Origin: Burkholderiales bacterium
GTDB taxonomy: Bacteria > Pseudomonadota > Gammaproteobacteria > Burkholderiales > Burkholderiaceae_C
NCBI GenBank assembly: GCA_016000195.1
Contig: JAECRO010000001.1
Span: 131,015-195,014, forward strand
DNA length: 64,000 nt
Direction of reading: 5' to 3'
The notes beneath the pieces were generated by a model. The model had not been told where the DNA came from. It worked only from the letters and a program-made list of their open reading frames with translations, and did not search any database. Within the stretch, counting starts at the first letter, position 1, and every line of letters begins with the position of its first letter. The position numbers and the translations under genes are program-made. This document shows positions 37,101 through 44,761 of the stretch, piece by piece.

Positions 37101-37314
37101 CGCTAATCGCTTTGACAAAGCCAGCAAACAGGGCCAAGACATGCGGCATGTGCAAAAGCTGCTGGCCGCTGCCGTTGCGTCGGTGGTCGGCAAGAATGAA
37201 GAACGCGCCGTGGCCAGCCTGTTCTCGCCCGGCGGCACCCATGCCAGAGCCGGTGAATTTGCTGGCGCCAATGACTTCGAGGTGGTGGCCTATCTGGTCG
37301 TTTTGCCCGAATGA
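34126..37314 (+). CDS. PLD-like N-terminal domain plus SNF2-type helicase
   Basis: In this 1062-residue protein, residues 1 to about 160 resemble a phospholipase D-like nuclease unit (RHAKGAI, an HxK pattern, and [14 protein letters not shown], matching the GSxNFTxxGL element). A SNF2/RapA-type helicase follows: motif [17 protein letters not shown], motif II [12 protein letters not shown], motif III [18 protein letters not shown], then [58 protein letters not shown]. It is expected to translocate on double-stranded DNA. It is the first gene of the restriction-like cassette and its stop overlaps the next start (ATGA). DISARM also pairs SNF2 and PLD proteins, but as separate genes. Confidence 0.88.
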   Translation: [1062 protein letters not shown]

Positions 37315-38060
37315 CAGTTGCTGATGTCGTTGCGGCGCTGGCGCTGCCGAGCGCTGCCATGGTCAACCAGCGCGTAGCCAAGCAAATGCTGGCTGACAAC
37401 GCAGCCGCCACGGCGGCCGACAAACGCAGCATCCTTGACAGCATTGATGAAATCCAGTGGCTCGCCGCCCTGAAGCCAAGCAACATCGGCGTGCCAGAGT
37501 TCCGCGACGGCACGCGCAGCTACCTGGAAGTGGCCGTGCTGAGCCTGAACGTGCGGGCGGGTGCCAAAACCGCGCGCCTGGTCGAACTGGTGCACCGCGC
37601 CATCCCCTACCCCGTTTTGTTGATCGTCCATGATGAATACAGTTTGGCGCTGTCGCTGGCCCATATTCGCCATGCCCACAACGAGGCCGATAAAACCGTG
37701 CTGGATGGTGAATCAGTCTTTGCAACCCTTCCGGGTGACGCCATCGGCCACAGCTGTCTTCAGGCCATGGCGCTGCCGCGTCAGCCGCGCAGTGATTTTT
37801 TTGCGCTTTACCAGGGCTGGATCGACACGGTCATGGCGCTGCAAGCCGCCCAACTCACCGGCCACTTCACGGCCAGCGTGAGCCGGGAGCAAGCTGCAAT
37901 GCGCCGCGCTGCTTTGCGACAATGCCACGACCTCACCACTCAAATGGCCGCGCTGCGCAAAGAGGCGGCCAAAGAAAAACAGCTGGCTCGCCAGGTGGAC
38001 CTGAATATGGCGTTGTTACGCTTGACCTCAGATTTAACCATTGCAAAGCAGCGTTTATAA
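37311..38060 (+). CDS. DUF4391 protein of the restriction-like cassette
   Basis: The 249-residue protein begins MTVADVVAALALPSAAMVNQRVAKQMLADNAAATAADKRSILDSIDEIQWLAALKPSNIGVPEF and continues YLEVAVLSLNVRAGAKTARLVELVHRAIPYPVLLIV, the pattern I know as DUF4391. The C-terminus is a long Ala/Arg/Gln-rich probable coiled coil (REQAAMRRAALRQCHDLTTQMAALRKEAAKEKQLARQVDLNMALLRL). Function is unknown. From memory, DUF4391 genes sit beside type III-like Mod/Res and helicase genes, which suggests an accessory subunit. It overlaps the helicase gene by four bases. Confidence 0.75.
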   Translation: MTVADVVAALALPSAAMVNQRVAKQMLADNAAATAADKRSILDSIDEIQWLAALKPSNIGVPEFRDGTRSYLEVAVLSLNVRAGAKTARLVELVHRAIPYPVLLIVHDEYSLALSLAHIRHAHNEADKTVLDGESVFATLPGDAIGHSCLQAMALPRQPRSDFFALYQGWIDTVMALQAAQLTGHFTASVSREQAAMRRAALRQCHDLTTQMAALRKEAAKEKQLARQVDLNMALLRLTSDLTIAKQRL

Positions 38061-38075
38061 AAACAGGAATTCCCC

Positions 38076-38252
38076 ATGATGCGAACCGCTGAAGACCTGC
38101 TGCAAGCGCTGTTGTCGCTTGACGAATCCCACTGGCCCGCAGGAAATGCGCACCCATGTTCGGCATGGCTTATTTTTAGCCACGTCTTTACTCCTGATTT
38201 CATAGCTGCTTGCGCACGTCCTGCTTGCGCCAGAGGCATATTTGGCACTTGA
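38076..38252 (+). pseudogene. Decayed ORF with dispersed repeat at its end
   Basis: ATG at 38076 opens a 58-codon frame, MMRTAEDLLQALLSLDESHWPAGNAHPCSAWLIFSHVFTPDFIAACARPACARGIFGT, preceded by AACAGGAATTCCCC. The first ~20 residues resemble the start of AlbA_2-type (divergent AAA-associated) proteins, which begin with similar DLLxALLxLxES segments. The frame then runs into a repeat copy and stops. I read it as the 5' stub of a lost cassette gene. A functional mini-protein cannot be excluded. Confidence 0.4.
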
Positions 38253-38276
38253 AATGCGTGTTTTAAAGCCAAAATC
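38200..38276 (+). repeat. Dispersed repeat copy between DUF4391 and methyltransferase genes
   Basis: TTTCATAGCTGCTTGCGCACGTCCTGCTTGCGCCAGAGGCATATTTGGCACTTGAAAT is the best preserved family member in the window and defines the consensus. It ends the 38076 ORF. Confidence 0.85.
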
Positions 38277-38314
38277 AGGCCGCCAGAGGGCGATAAAACG
38301 CTGCCCAGGCAGGA

Positions 38315-38395
38315 AAAACCACTGATTTTCAGCATCAAATCAGCCACTAGCGCAATCAGCACGGGCGCAAGCAGCTATGTAATTCATAGCGCAGC
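38315..38395 (-). repeat. Second, inverted repeat copy before the methyltransferase gene
   Basis: On the minus strand GCTATGAATTACATAGCTGCTTGCGCCCGTGCTGATTGCGCTAGTGGCTGATTTGATGCTGAAAAT follows the consensus. With the 38200 copy it forms a large inverted pair about 60 bases apart, so the leader of the methyltransferase gene could fold into a long hairpin. Confidence 0.85.
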
Positions 38396-38444
38396 CACAA
38401 CCCTGTCCATCCGCACACAACGAAGTTGCCAAAGAAACAAAAAA

Positions 38445-40397
38445 ATGACCCTGCAAAAACTCGAAGCCACCAGCCCCCAGGCGCAAAGCGCCAACCTGCT
38501 GGCAGACAACATTGCCCAGCTCAAGGCCCTGTTTCCCGAACTGGTGACTGAAGGGGCCAACGGTGCGGCCATTAATGTGGATGTGCTCAAAGCCCTGGTG
38601 GGCGACGCCACGGCCACGGATGCCGATGAGAAATACGGCCTCAACTGGCACGGCAAGCGCCGCGCCCGGCAACTGGCGCTGACGCCATCCACCGGCACGC
38701 TGCGGCCTTGCCCGGAGGAGAGCGTGGACTGGGACAGCACGCAGAACCTGATGATTGAGGGCGACAACCTGGAAGTGCTGAAGCTGCTGCAAAAAAGCTA
38801 TGCCGGCAAGGTCAAGATGATTTACATCGACCCGCCGTACAACACCGGCAAGGATTTTGTATACCCGGATAATTTTCAGGACAACATCAAGAATTACCTG
38901 AAGTTGACCGGCCAGGTGGAAGGCAGCTCTAAGATCAGCAGTAATACCGAATCCAGCGGGCGGTTTCATACTGACTGGCTGAACATGATGTATCCACGCA
39001 TCAAGCTAGCGCACTCACTATTAGCTGAAGATGGTGCAATCTTTGTAAGCATTGCCGACCATGAAATACACAATCTTCGTCACGCACTGGACGAAATATT
39101 TGGAACTGAAAATTTCATCGCAACTGTCATATGGCACAAGATGGACAGTCCAAAAAACTCAGCGGTCCATCTTAGCGAAGACCACGACTACATCGTTATC
39201 TATGCAAAGAATTCGGACATCTGGCGCCCCTGTCCGTTGCCCAGAACAGAAGAAATGATTGCTCGTTACAAGAATCCTGATAACGACCCACGTGGCCCTT
39301 GGTTACTTGGAGACTTAGCAGCTCGGAATTTTTATGGTCAAGGGCGCTACCCAATAACAACACCCTCTGGAAAAATCATTCCTGGACCTCCGGCAGGAAG
39401 CTACTGGCGCATTAACGAAGGTAAGTTCAAAGAGTTTGATAAAGATGGACGAATCTGGTGGGGTACATCTGGTGAAAACAGGCCGGGAATCAAGCGTTTT
39501 ATAACTGAGGTTAAAGACGGTGTGGTACCACAAACATATTGGGCTTGGAAAGACGTTGGAAGTACACGCCACGCGAAACAGGAGCTTTCTCAACTCATGG
39601 AAGCCGATGCTGGTGACGATCTTTTCATTACTCCAAAACCCGTTCGTCTGCTGCGCCGTGTTCTGCAAATTGGTGCCCCTAAAGACGCGCTAATTTTGGA
39701 TTTTTTTGCGGGTTCTGGCACCACAATGCAAGCCGCGCTAGAGCAAAACGCCGCCGATGAGGGTAAACGTCGGTGCGTGTTAATTCAGCTACCAGAGCCA
39801 CTGCCAGAAGTAAATTCACGAGGACACGCGTCAATCGCCGACATCACAAAAGAACGTCTGCGTCGCGCAGCTATCAAAATAAGAGCTGCTATCACAGACA
39901 CGGCCTGCGCTACAGGCCAATTAAGCTTGGAAGATTCCCCCCAGCCACCGGCGGCACCGCTCGACCTGGGTTTTCGCGTCTTCAAGCTCGACCATTCCAA
40001 CATCCGCGCCTGGAACCCCGACCGCAACGACTTGGCGCAAACCCTGCTCGACCACGAGGAACACATCCTGACTGGCCGTACCGAGAACGACATCGTTTAC
40101 GAATTGCTGCTGAAACTGGGCCTGGATTTGTGCGTGCCCATGCAGTCGCGCAATTTTTCAGGCAAAACCGTCAGTGCCATCGGCGGCGGCGTGCTGATGA
40201 CCTGCCTGGCTGAGGAAATCCTGGCCAGTGACGTGGAAACCTTGGCCCAAGGCATCGTTGCCTGGCACAAGGAACTCGCCCCGGTCGGCGACACCACCTG
40301 CGTGTTCCTCGACAGTGCGTTTGAAAATGACGTGGCCAAAACCAATCTGGCCGCGATTCTGGAGCAGCACGGTATCGGCAATGTACGGAGCTTGTAG
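38445..40397 (+). CDS. Type III-like site-specific DNA methyltransferase (Mod), beta class
   Basis: The 650-residue protein has motif IV IYIDPPYNTGKDF at about residue 129 and motif I ILDFFAGSGTTMQAAL at about 420, the order IV-TRD-I of beta-class N6-adenine or N4-cytosine methyltransferases. Motif IV DPPY favours N6-adenine. The region between is the target-recognition domain and is much more AT-rich than the ends (22/60 and 24/60 GC in two samples, against 39/60 and 36/60 in the ends). Residues about 475-497 (IKIRAAITDTACATGQLSLED) come from a dispersed repeat. The C-terminal GFRVFKLDHSNIRAW is typical of Mod. It would both protect host DNA and set the specificity of Res. Confidence 0.92.
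   Translation: MTLQKLEATSPQAQSANLLADNIAQLKALFPELVTEGANGAAINVDVLKALVGDATATDADEKYGLNWHGKRRARQLALTPSTGTLRPCPEESVDWDSTQNLMIEGDNLEVLKLLQKSYAGKVKMIYIDPPYNTGKDFVYPDNFQDNIKNYLKLTGQVEGSSKISSNTESSGRFHTDWLNMMYPRIKLAHSLLAEDGAIFVSIADHEIHNLRHALDEIFGTENFIATVIWHKMDSPKNSAVHLSEDHDYIVIYAKNSDIWRPCPLPRTEEMIARYKNPDNDPRGPWLLGDLAARNFYGQGRYPITTPSGKIIPGPPAGSYWRINEGKFKEFDKDGRIWWGTSGENRPGIKRFITEVKDGVVPQTYWAWKDVGSTRHAKQELSQLMEADAGDDLFITPKPVRLLRRVLQIGAPKDALILDFFAGSGTTMQAALEQNAADEGKRRCVLIQLPEPLPEVNSRGHASIADITKERLRRAAIKIRAAITDTACATGQLSLEDSPQPPAAPLDLGFRVFKLDHSNIRAWNPDRNDLAQTLLDHEEHILTGRTENDIVYELLLKLGLDLCVPMQSRNFSGKTVSAIGGGVLMTCLAEEILASDVETLAQGIVAWHKELAPVGDTTCVFLDSAFENDVAKTNLAAILEQHGIGNVRSL
39862..39936 (+). repeat. Dispersed repeat, in frame inside the methyltransferase gene
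   Basis: TATCAAAATAAGAGCTGCTATCACAGACACGGCCTGCGCTACAGGCCAATTAAGCTTGGAA is a family member read in the sense frame, giving AAITDTACATGQLS. It falls between the conserved KERLRRAAIKI helix and GFRVFKLD, at the 3' edge of the AT-rich segment. Confidence 0.75.
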
Positions 40398-40532
40398 CCG
40401 TCAGCCAGAGATTCACCACGAGCCTGGTGATGAATTGGACGCTCGCCTGACGCTCATGAATCCTGAGCGCCATCAACTACCGCGCCGATAACGCCAATCC
40501 ATCAAAGCAGCCCGCCGGCTTGAGAAAAAAAT

Positions 40533-43500
40533 ATGAAACTGCACTTTGAACCCAAGCTCGACTACCAATGGCAGGCCATTGAAGCGGTCTGCGATCTGTT
40601 CCGGGGTCAGGAAACCTGCCGCACCGAATTCACGGTCACGATGAAAGCGCCTGCTGCCCTGCCGCTGGCCGGCGATGCGCCGCAACAAATGGCCCTGGGC
40701 ATTGCCGAGTCTGATCTGGGTGTCGGCAACCGCTTGACCCTGCTTGACGACGAGCTGCACACCAATCTGGCCGATATTCAGCTGCGCGGCAGCTTGCCAC
40801 CTTCCAGTTCGCTGGCGTCAGGCGACTTCACGGTAGAAATGGAAACTGGCACGGGAAAAACCTACGTGTACCTGCGCACGGTGTTCGAGCTGAACAAGCG
40901 CTACGGCTTTTCCAAGTTTGTCATCGTGGTGCCCTCCGTGGCGATCAAGGAAGGCGTTTACAAAACCCTTCAAATCACCGAGGACCACTTCAAGGGCCTG
41001 TACGCCGGGGTGCCGTTCGACTACTTTATTTACGACTCCGGCAAGCTGGGCCAGGTGCGCAACTTTGCCACCAGCGCCACGATCCAGGTCATGGTGGTCA
41101 CGGTCGGCGCCATCAATAAAAAAGATGTCAACAACCTCTACAAGGACAGCGAGAAAACTGGCGGTGAAAAGCCGATTGACCTGATCAAGGCGACCCGGCC
41201 CATCGTCATCGTCGATGAACCGCAAAGCGTTGACGGCGGCCTGACTGGTGCGGGCAAGACGGCGCTGGACGCCATGAACCCGCTCTGCACGCTGCGCTAC
41301 TCGGCCACGCACGCCAACAAGCATCACATGGTCTATCGGCTGGATGCGGTCGATGCGTATGAACGCAAGCTGGTCAAGCAAATCGAGGTGGCATCGGCCA
41401 CGGTGGAGGATGCGCACAACAAGCCTTTTGTCCGCCTGCTGTCGGTCAGCAGCAAGAAAGGCTCGATTGCCGCCAGGATAGAACTGGACGTGGCCACGGC
41501 CAGCGGCGTGAGGCGTCAGGAGGTGACGGTGTGCGATGGCGATCTGCTGGAGCAAACCGCGAGGCGCGCCATGTATGCCGATTTCCGCATTGGCGAGATC
41601 AACACCGCCAAAGGAGCTGAATTTCTGGAGCTGCGCTATCCGGGTGGCGAGGTGAACCTGATGTTGGGTCAGGCGCATGGCGATGTTGATGCGCTGGCGG
41701 TGCAGCGGGAAATGATTCGCCGCACCATCAAGGAACATCTGGAAAAAGAAATACGGCTGCGCCCCTTGGGCATCAAGGTGCTGTCGCTGTTTTTCATCGA
41801 CGCCGTGGAGCGTTACCGCCAGTACGACGCGGACGGCAATGCCGTGAAGGGCGACTACGCCCGTATCTTTGAAGAGGAATACCGGCGCGCGGCCAAACTG
41901 CCCGCCTATCAAAGCCTGTTTGCGGAAGTCGATTTGGCCAGCGCCGCCGAGGAAGTGCATAACGGCTACTTTTCCATCGACAAAAAAGGCGGCTGGTCCA
42001 ATACCGCCGAGAGCAATGCGGGCAACCGCGAAAACGCTGAACGGGCCTACAACCTGATCATGAAAGAAAAGGAAAAGCTGCTGGGCTTTGAGACCCCGCT
42101 CAAGTTCATTTTTTCCCATTCGGCGCTTAAGGAAGGCTGGGACAACCCCAATGTGTTCCAGATTTGCGCCTTGCGCGAAATGGGAACCGAACGCGAACGC
42201 CGCCAGACCATCGGCCGTGGCCTGCGCCTGTGCGTCAACCAAGCGGGCGAGCGCGTGCGCGGGTTTGAAGTCAATACCCTGACGGTGATTGCGACTGAAA
42301 ACTACGAGCAGTTTGCCGAGAATCTGCAGAAGGAAATTGAGGCCGAAACGGGGATTCGCTTTGGCATCGTGGAAAACTACCAGTTTGCGGCCATTCCGGT
42401 GGCGGGAGCCGATGGCCAGGTTACGCCGCTGGGTGTAGAGCAGTCTAAAGCCCTGTGGGAACACCTCAAGGCTGCTGGTCACATCGACGCCAAGGGCAAG
42501 GTGCAGGACTCGCTGAAAAAAGCACTGAAAGATGGCACGCTTGCCCTGCCCGCTCAGTTTGAACCGCAGCGCGGCCAGATTGCGGAAGTGCTGCGCAAGG
42601 TGTCCGGCCGTCTGGAGATCCAGGACGCGAACAAACGTGAGTCAATTCGCACACGTCAGGCCGTGTTGCAAAGCGCCGAGTTCAAGGAGCTGTGGGACCG
42701 CATCAAACACCAGACCACCTACCGCGTGCAGTTCGACAACGAAAAGCTGGTGGCAGAGGCCATTGCCAGCTTGCAGAAAGCGCCGGCCATCGTCCGGCCC
42801 CGCTTGCAGTGGCGCAAGGCGGACATTGCCATTGGCAAGGACGGCGTTCAAGCGAAAGAAAAGGCAGGTGCCGCCACCGTCGTTCTGGATGAGTCAGACA
42901 TCGAACTGCCTGACCTGCTGACCGATTTGCAGGACCGCACCCAGTTGACCCGACGCACCATCACCCGCATCCTGACGGGCAGCGGGCGGCTGGACGACTT
43001 CAAGCGCAACCCGCAGCAGTACATTGAACTGGCCAGTGAAACCATCAACCGCTGCAAGCGCATGGCGCTGGTCGATGGCATCAAATACCAGCGCCTTGGC
43101 GATGAGCAGTATTACGCGCAGGCCTTGTTTGAGCAATCAGAGTTGACGGGTTATCTGCAAAACATGCTGATGGATACAAAAAAATCAGTCTATGAGAGCG
43201 TGGTGTACGACTCCAATACCGAGCGCGATTTTGCCGATGCGCTGGAAAAGAACGACGCCATCAAGGTTTATGCCAAGCTGCCTGGCTGGTTCAAGGTGCC
43301 CACGCCGCTGGGCACCTACAACCCGGACTGGGCTGTGCTGGTGGAACAGGACGATGGTGCGCAGCGTTTGTATTTTGTGGTTGAAACCAAGAGCAGTCTG
43401 TTCACGGACGACTTACGGGACAAGGAAAGCGCCAAGATTGAATGCGGCAGAGCACACTTCGCAGCCCTGCACCTGGGTGAAAACCCGGCGGAATATAGGG

Positions 43501-43544
43501 TGGCGCGCAATGTGGGGGATTTGCTGGCGCAGGCGGGAAGTTGA
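40533..43544 (+). CDS. Type III-like restriction helicase-nuclease (Res)
   Basis: The 1003-residue protein has motif I FTVEMETGTGKTYVYLRT, motif II IVIVDEPQSVDGG (DExx), ATRPIVIV, motif V/VI SHSALKEGWDNPNVFQICALREMGTERERRQTIGRGLRL. A C-terminal nuclease-like segment (YDSNTERDFADALEKN, GTYNPDWAVLVEQ, YFVVETKSS) shows the PD...ExK pattern. In type III systems Res translocates or slides after Mod recognises its site and cleaves. It lies 135 bases after mod, with no gene recognised in the gap (remnant frame ELDARLTLMNPERHQLPRR only). It closes the cassette. Confidence 0.92.
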   Translation: MKLHFEPKLDYQWQAIEAVCDLFRGQETCRTEFTVTMKAPAALPLAGDAPQQMALGIAESDLGVGNRLTLLDDELHTNLADIQLRGSLPPSSSLASGDFTVEMETGTGKTYVYLRTVFELNKRYGFSKFVIVVPSVAIKEGVYKTLQITEDHFKGLYAGVPFDYFIYDSGKLGQVRNFATSATIQVMVVTVGAINKKDVNNLYKDSEKTGGEKPIDLIKATRPIVIVDEPQSVDGGLTGAGKTALDAMNPLCTLRYSATHANKHHMVYRLDAVDAYERKLVKQIEVASATVEDAHNKPFVRLLSVSSKKGSIAARIELDVATASGVRRQEVTVCDGDLLEQTARRAMYADFRIGEINTAKGAEFLELRYPGGEVNLMLGQAHGDVDALAVQREMIRRTIKEHLEKEIRLRPLGIKVLSLFFIDAVERYRQYDADGNAVKGDYARIFEEEYRRAAKLPAYQSLFAEVDLASAAEEVHNGYFSIDKKGGWSNTAESNAGNRENAERAYNLIMKEKEKLLGFETPLKFIFSHSALKEGWDNPNVFQICALREMGTERERRQTIGRGLRLCVNQAGERVRGFEVNTLTVIATENYEQFAENLQKEIEAETGIRFGIVENYQFAAIPVAGADGQVTPLGVEQSKALWEHLKAAGHIDAKGKVQDSLKKALKDGTLALPAQFEPQRGQIAEVLRKVSGRLEIQDANKRESIRTRQAVLQSAEFKELWDRIKHQTTYRVQFDNEKLVAEAIASLQKAPAIVRPRLQWRKADIAIGKDGVQAKEKAGAATVVLDESDIELPDLLTDLQDRTQLTRRTITRILTGSGRLDDFKRNPQQYIELASETINRCKRMALVDGIKYQRLGDEQYYAQALFEQSELTGYLQNMLMDTKKSVYESVVYDSNTERDFADALEKNDAIKVYAKLPGWFKVPTPLGTYNPDWAVLVEQDDGAQRLYFVVETKSSLFTDDLRDKESAKIECGRAHFAALHLGENPAEYRVARNVGDLLAQAGS

Positions 43545-43598
43545 AAGTGGAACAAGGGCTGAAGCCGTGCCGGCCGTCATGCGCAAGCAGCACAGGGC

Positions 43599-44186
43599 TT
43601 ATTTGATCTTGCCAAGGGCAACGCGGTACTCCTCCAGCTTGGCTTCATAGTCGGCAGCGTCGCCGTAATCCAGAAACCTGTTGTAGTGCGCGTGCGTGCC
43701 CAGAATCTTGTGCGCGTGCTTGATGGGACAAAAATACTCCTCGGTCCGCGCCAGAATCTCAGCCATGTAACTCATGAGCCCGTTGCCATACTCGCAGTAG
43801 GTGCAGTGGAATTTTTCGATGAAATTGAGATACCCGAGGTGATGCCGGTCAAACACGATGTAGTCGGAGCGCCGAACCTTGGCCACCCCGTAAATGGGAA
43901 AACAGCTCCACTGGTAAAAGCTGACACACAGGTCCAGCATCATCAGTGGAAAGATCATGGCGTAAATGACAGGTCCGGTAATCAGGTTCTGGGGTCGGTT
44001 GGTGACGAGCCAGCGGAAGAAATTATTTTTCAGTTTGCGGTGCGCTAGTTTTACCGAGCTTTCAAACTCGACCCGCTTGCCCTTGATCTGAAAGAACATC
44101 GTGCCCTCCTGTTCCTGGACTGCGGTGCGGAGATCGGCCTCAAGCTCTGCCATCTGGGCCAGTATGCGGGAAATTCGTTCGTTCAT
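43599..44186 (-). CDS. Conserved-looking membrane protein with Cys pair, unknown function
   Basis: The start is set at MNERISRILAQMAELEADLRTAVQEQEGTMFFQIKGKRVEFE, because the 140 residues upstream in the track ORF read like out-of-frame GC-rich sequence. The 195-residue protein has an N-terminal coiled coil, one or two hydrophobic segments (LITGPVIYAMIFPLMMLDLCVSFYQWSCFPIYGV) and a cysteine-containing region HCTYCEYGNGLMSYMAEILARTEEYFCPIKHAHKILGTHAHYNRFLDYGDA. The CTYC and CPIKHAH residues could bind metal or iron-sulfur, but I do not recognise a family. AGGAGTCCC lies just before the ATG. It is convergent with the Res gene. Confidence 0.7.
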   Translation of the reverse strand: MNERISRILAQMAELEADLRTAVQEQEGTMFFQIKGKRVEFESSVKLAHRKLKNNFFRWLVTNRPQNLITGPVIYAMIFPLMMLDLCVSFYQWSCFPIYGVAKVRRSDYIVFDRHHLGYLNFIEKFHCTYCEYGNGLMSYMAEILARTEEYFCPIKHAHKILGTHAHYNRFLDYGDAADYEAKLEEYRVALGKIK

Positions 44187-44242
44187 GGGACTCCTGTTCT
44201 GGCAACGGACGCCAGCGCGCGTGGGTCCAACCCTGCCAGGCC

Positions 44243-44647
44243 TTATTGTGCCCAACCGGCAACGCACACAATCACCTCCAGCAGCATCGGCACCCGGATG
44301 CCATAAGGCGGTACCGAGGTCATCACGCCGGCTTCGACATAATGCGCACCCGGCCGCTTCAACCAGGCGCACGGCTGCTTGGTACCGGGCGAGGCGGAAT
44401 TGAGGTCCAGGAAAATGGCGCCGGGATGGATGAATTGGGCGGACTCCTGCACCACGGCCTGGGTGTTGGAGGCGGTCACGGCCGAGATGACCAGGTTGCT
44501 CGCCTCGCACAGCGCCTGCAGGCAAGGCTGGGCCGTCACGCCAGCCATGGCCGCATGGGCCAGCTCGGTCGCCTGCGTGGCTGGATTGGCCAGCTTCAGA
44601 TCCCAAATGGACATGGCGGCGATGCCCGGTTGGCCCATTTGCCCCAA
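44243..44647 (-). pseudogene. Truncated NAD(P)-dependent dehydrogenase (6PGDH/3-HIBADH-like)
   Basis: GQMGQPGIAAMSIWDLKLA...SNLVISAVTASNTQAVVQESAQFIHPGAIFLDLNSASPGTKQPCAWLKRPGAHYVEAGVMTSVPPYGIRVPMLL is the Rossmann domain of a beta-hydroxyacid dehydrogenase (LDLNSASPGTK and EAGVMTSVPPY are diagnostic). It lacks the first strand with the full GxGxxG and the whole C-terminal helical domain that follows the conserved LLGG. The 5' end abuts the terminator hairpin of the binding-protein gene. Its enzymatic function is surely lost. Confidence 0.75.
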
Positions 44648-44690
44648 TCCAAAACGCCCCGCGCTTTATCAGCGCGGGGCGTTTTGGATT
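44646..44690 (-). terminator. Strong intrinsic terminator after the livJ-type gene
   Basis: AATCCAAAACGCCCCGCGCT-TTATC-AGCGCGGGGCGTTTTGGATT is a perfect 20-bp stem with a 5-base loop, about 70 bases after the binding-protein stop. The A/T outer part supplies the U-tract on either strand. Confidence 0.88.
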
Positions 44691-44761
44691 GAAGGATTTA
44701 ACTGTCTTTACTCGCCGGGAAAAATCTTATCGGGGCAAACGAGACATAACACTTAAAAACC

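Noticed and set aside
40818-42482. 554-residue minus-strand ORF
   Set aside because: Antisense shadow of the Res gene, which itself has full helicase motifs.
34126-43544. DISARM or BREX system
   Set aside because: A SNF2 helicase, a PLD-like domain and a methyltransferase recall DISARM, but drmA/drmB (DUF1998) are absent and PLD is fused to the helicase. BREX would need pglZ and brxC-like genes, which are not seen.
44187-44606. N-terminal 140 residues of the 335-residue ORF at 43599-44606
   Set aside because: They overlap the dehydrogenase fragment in another frame and read as GC-rich noise. The start with AGGAG at 44186 is preferred.
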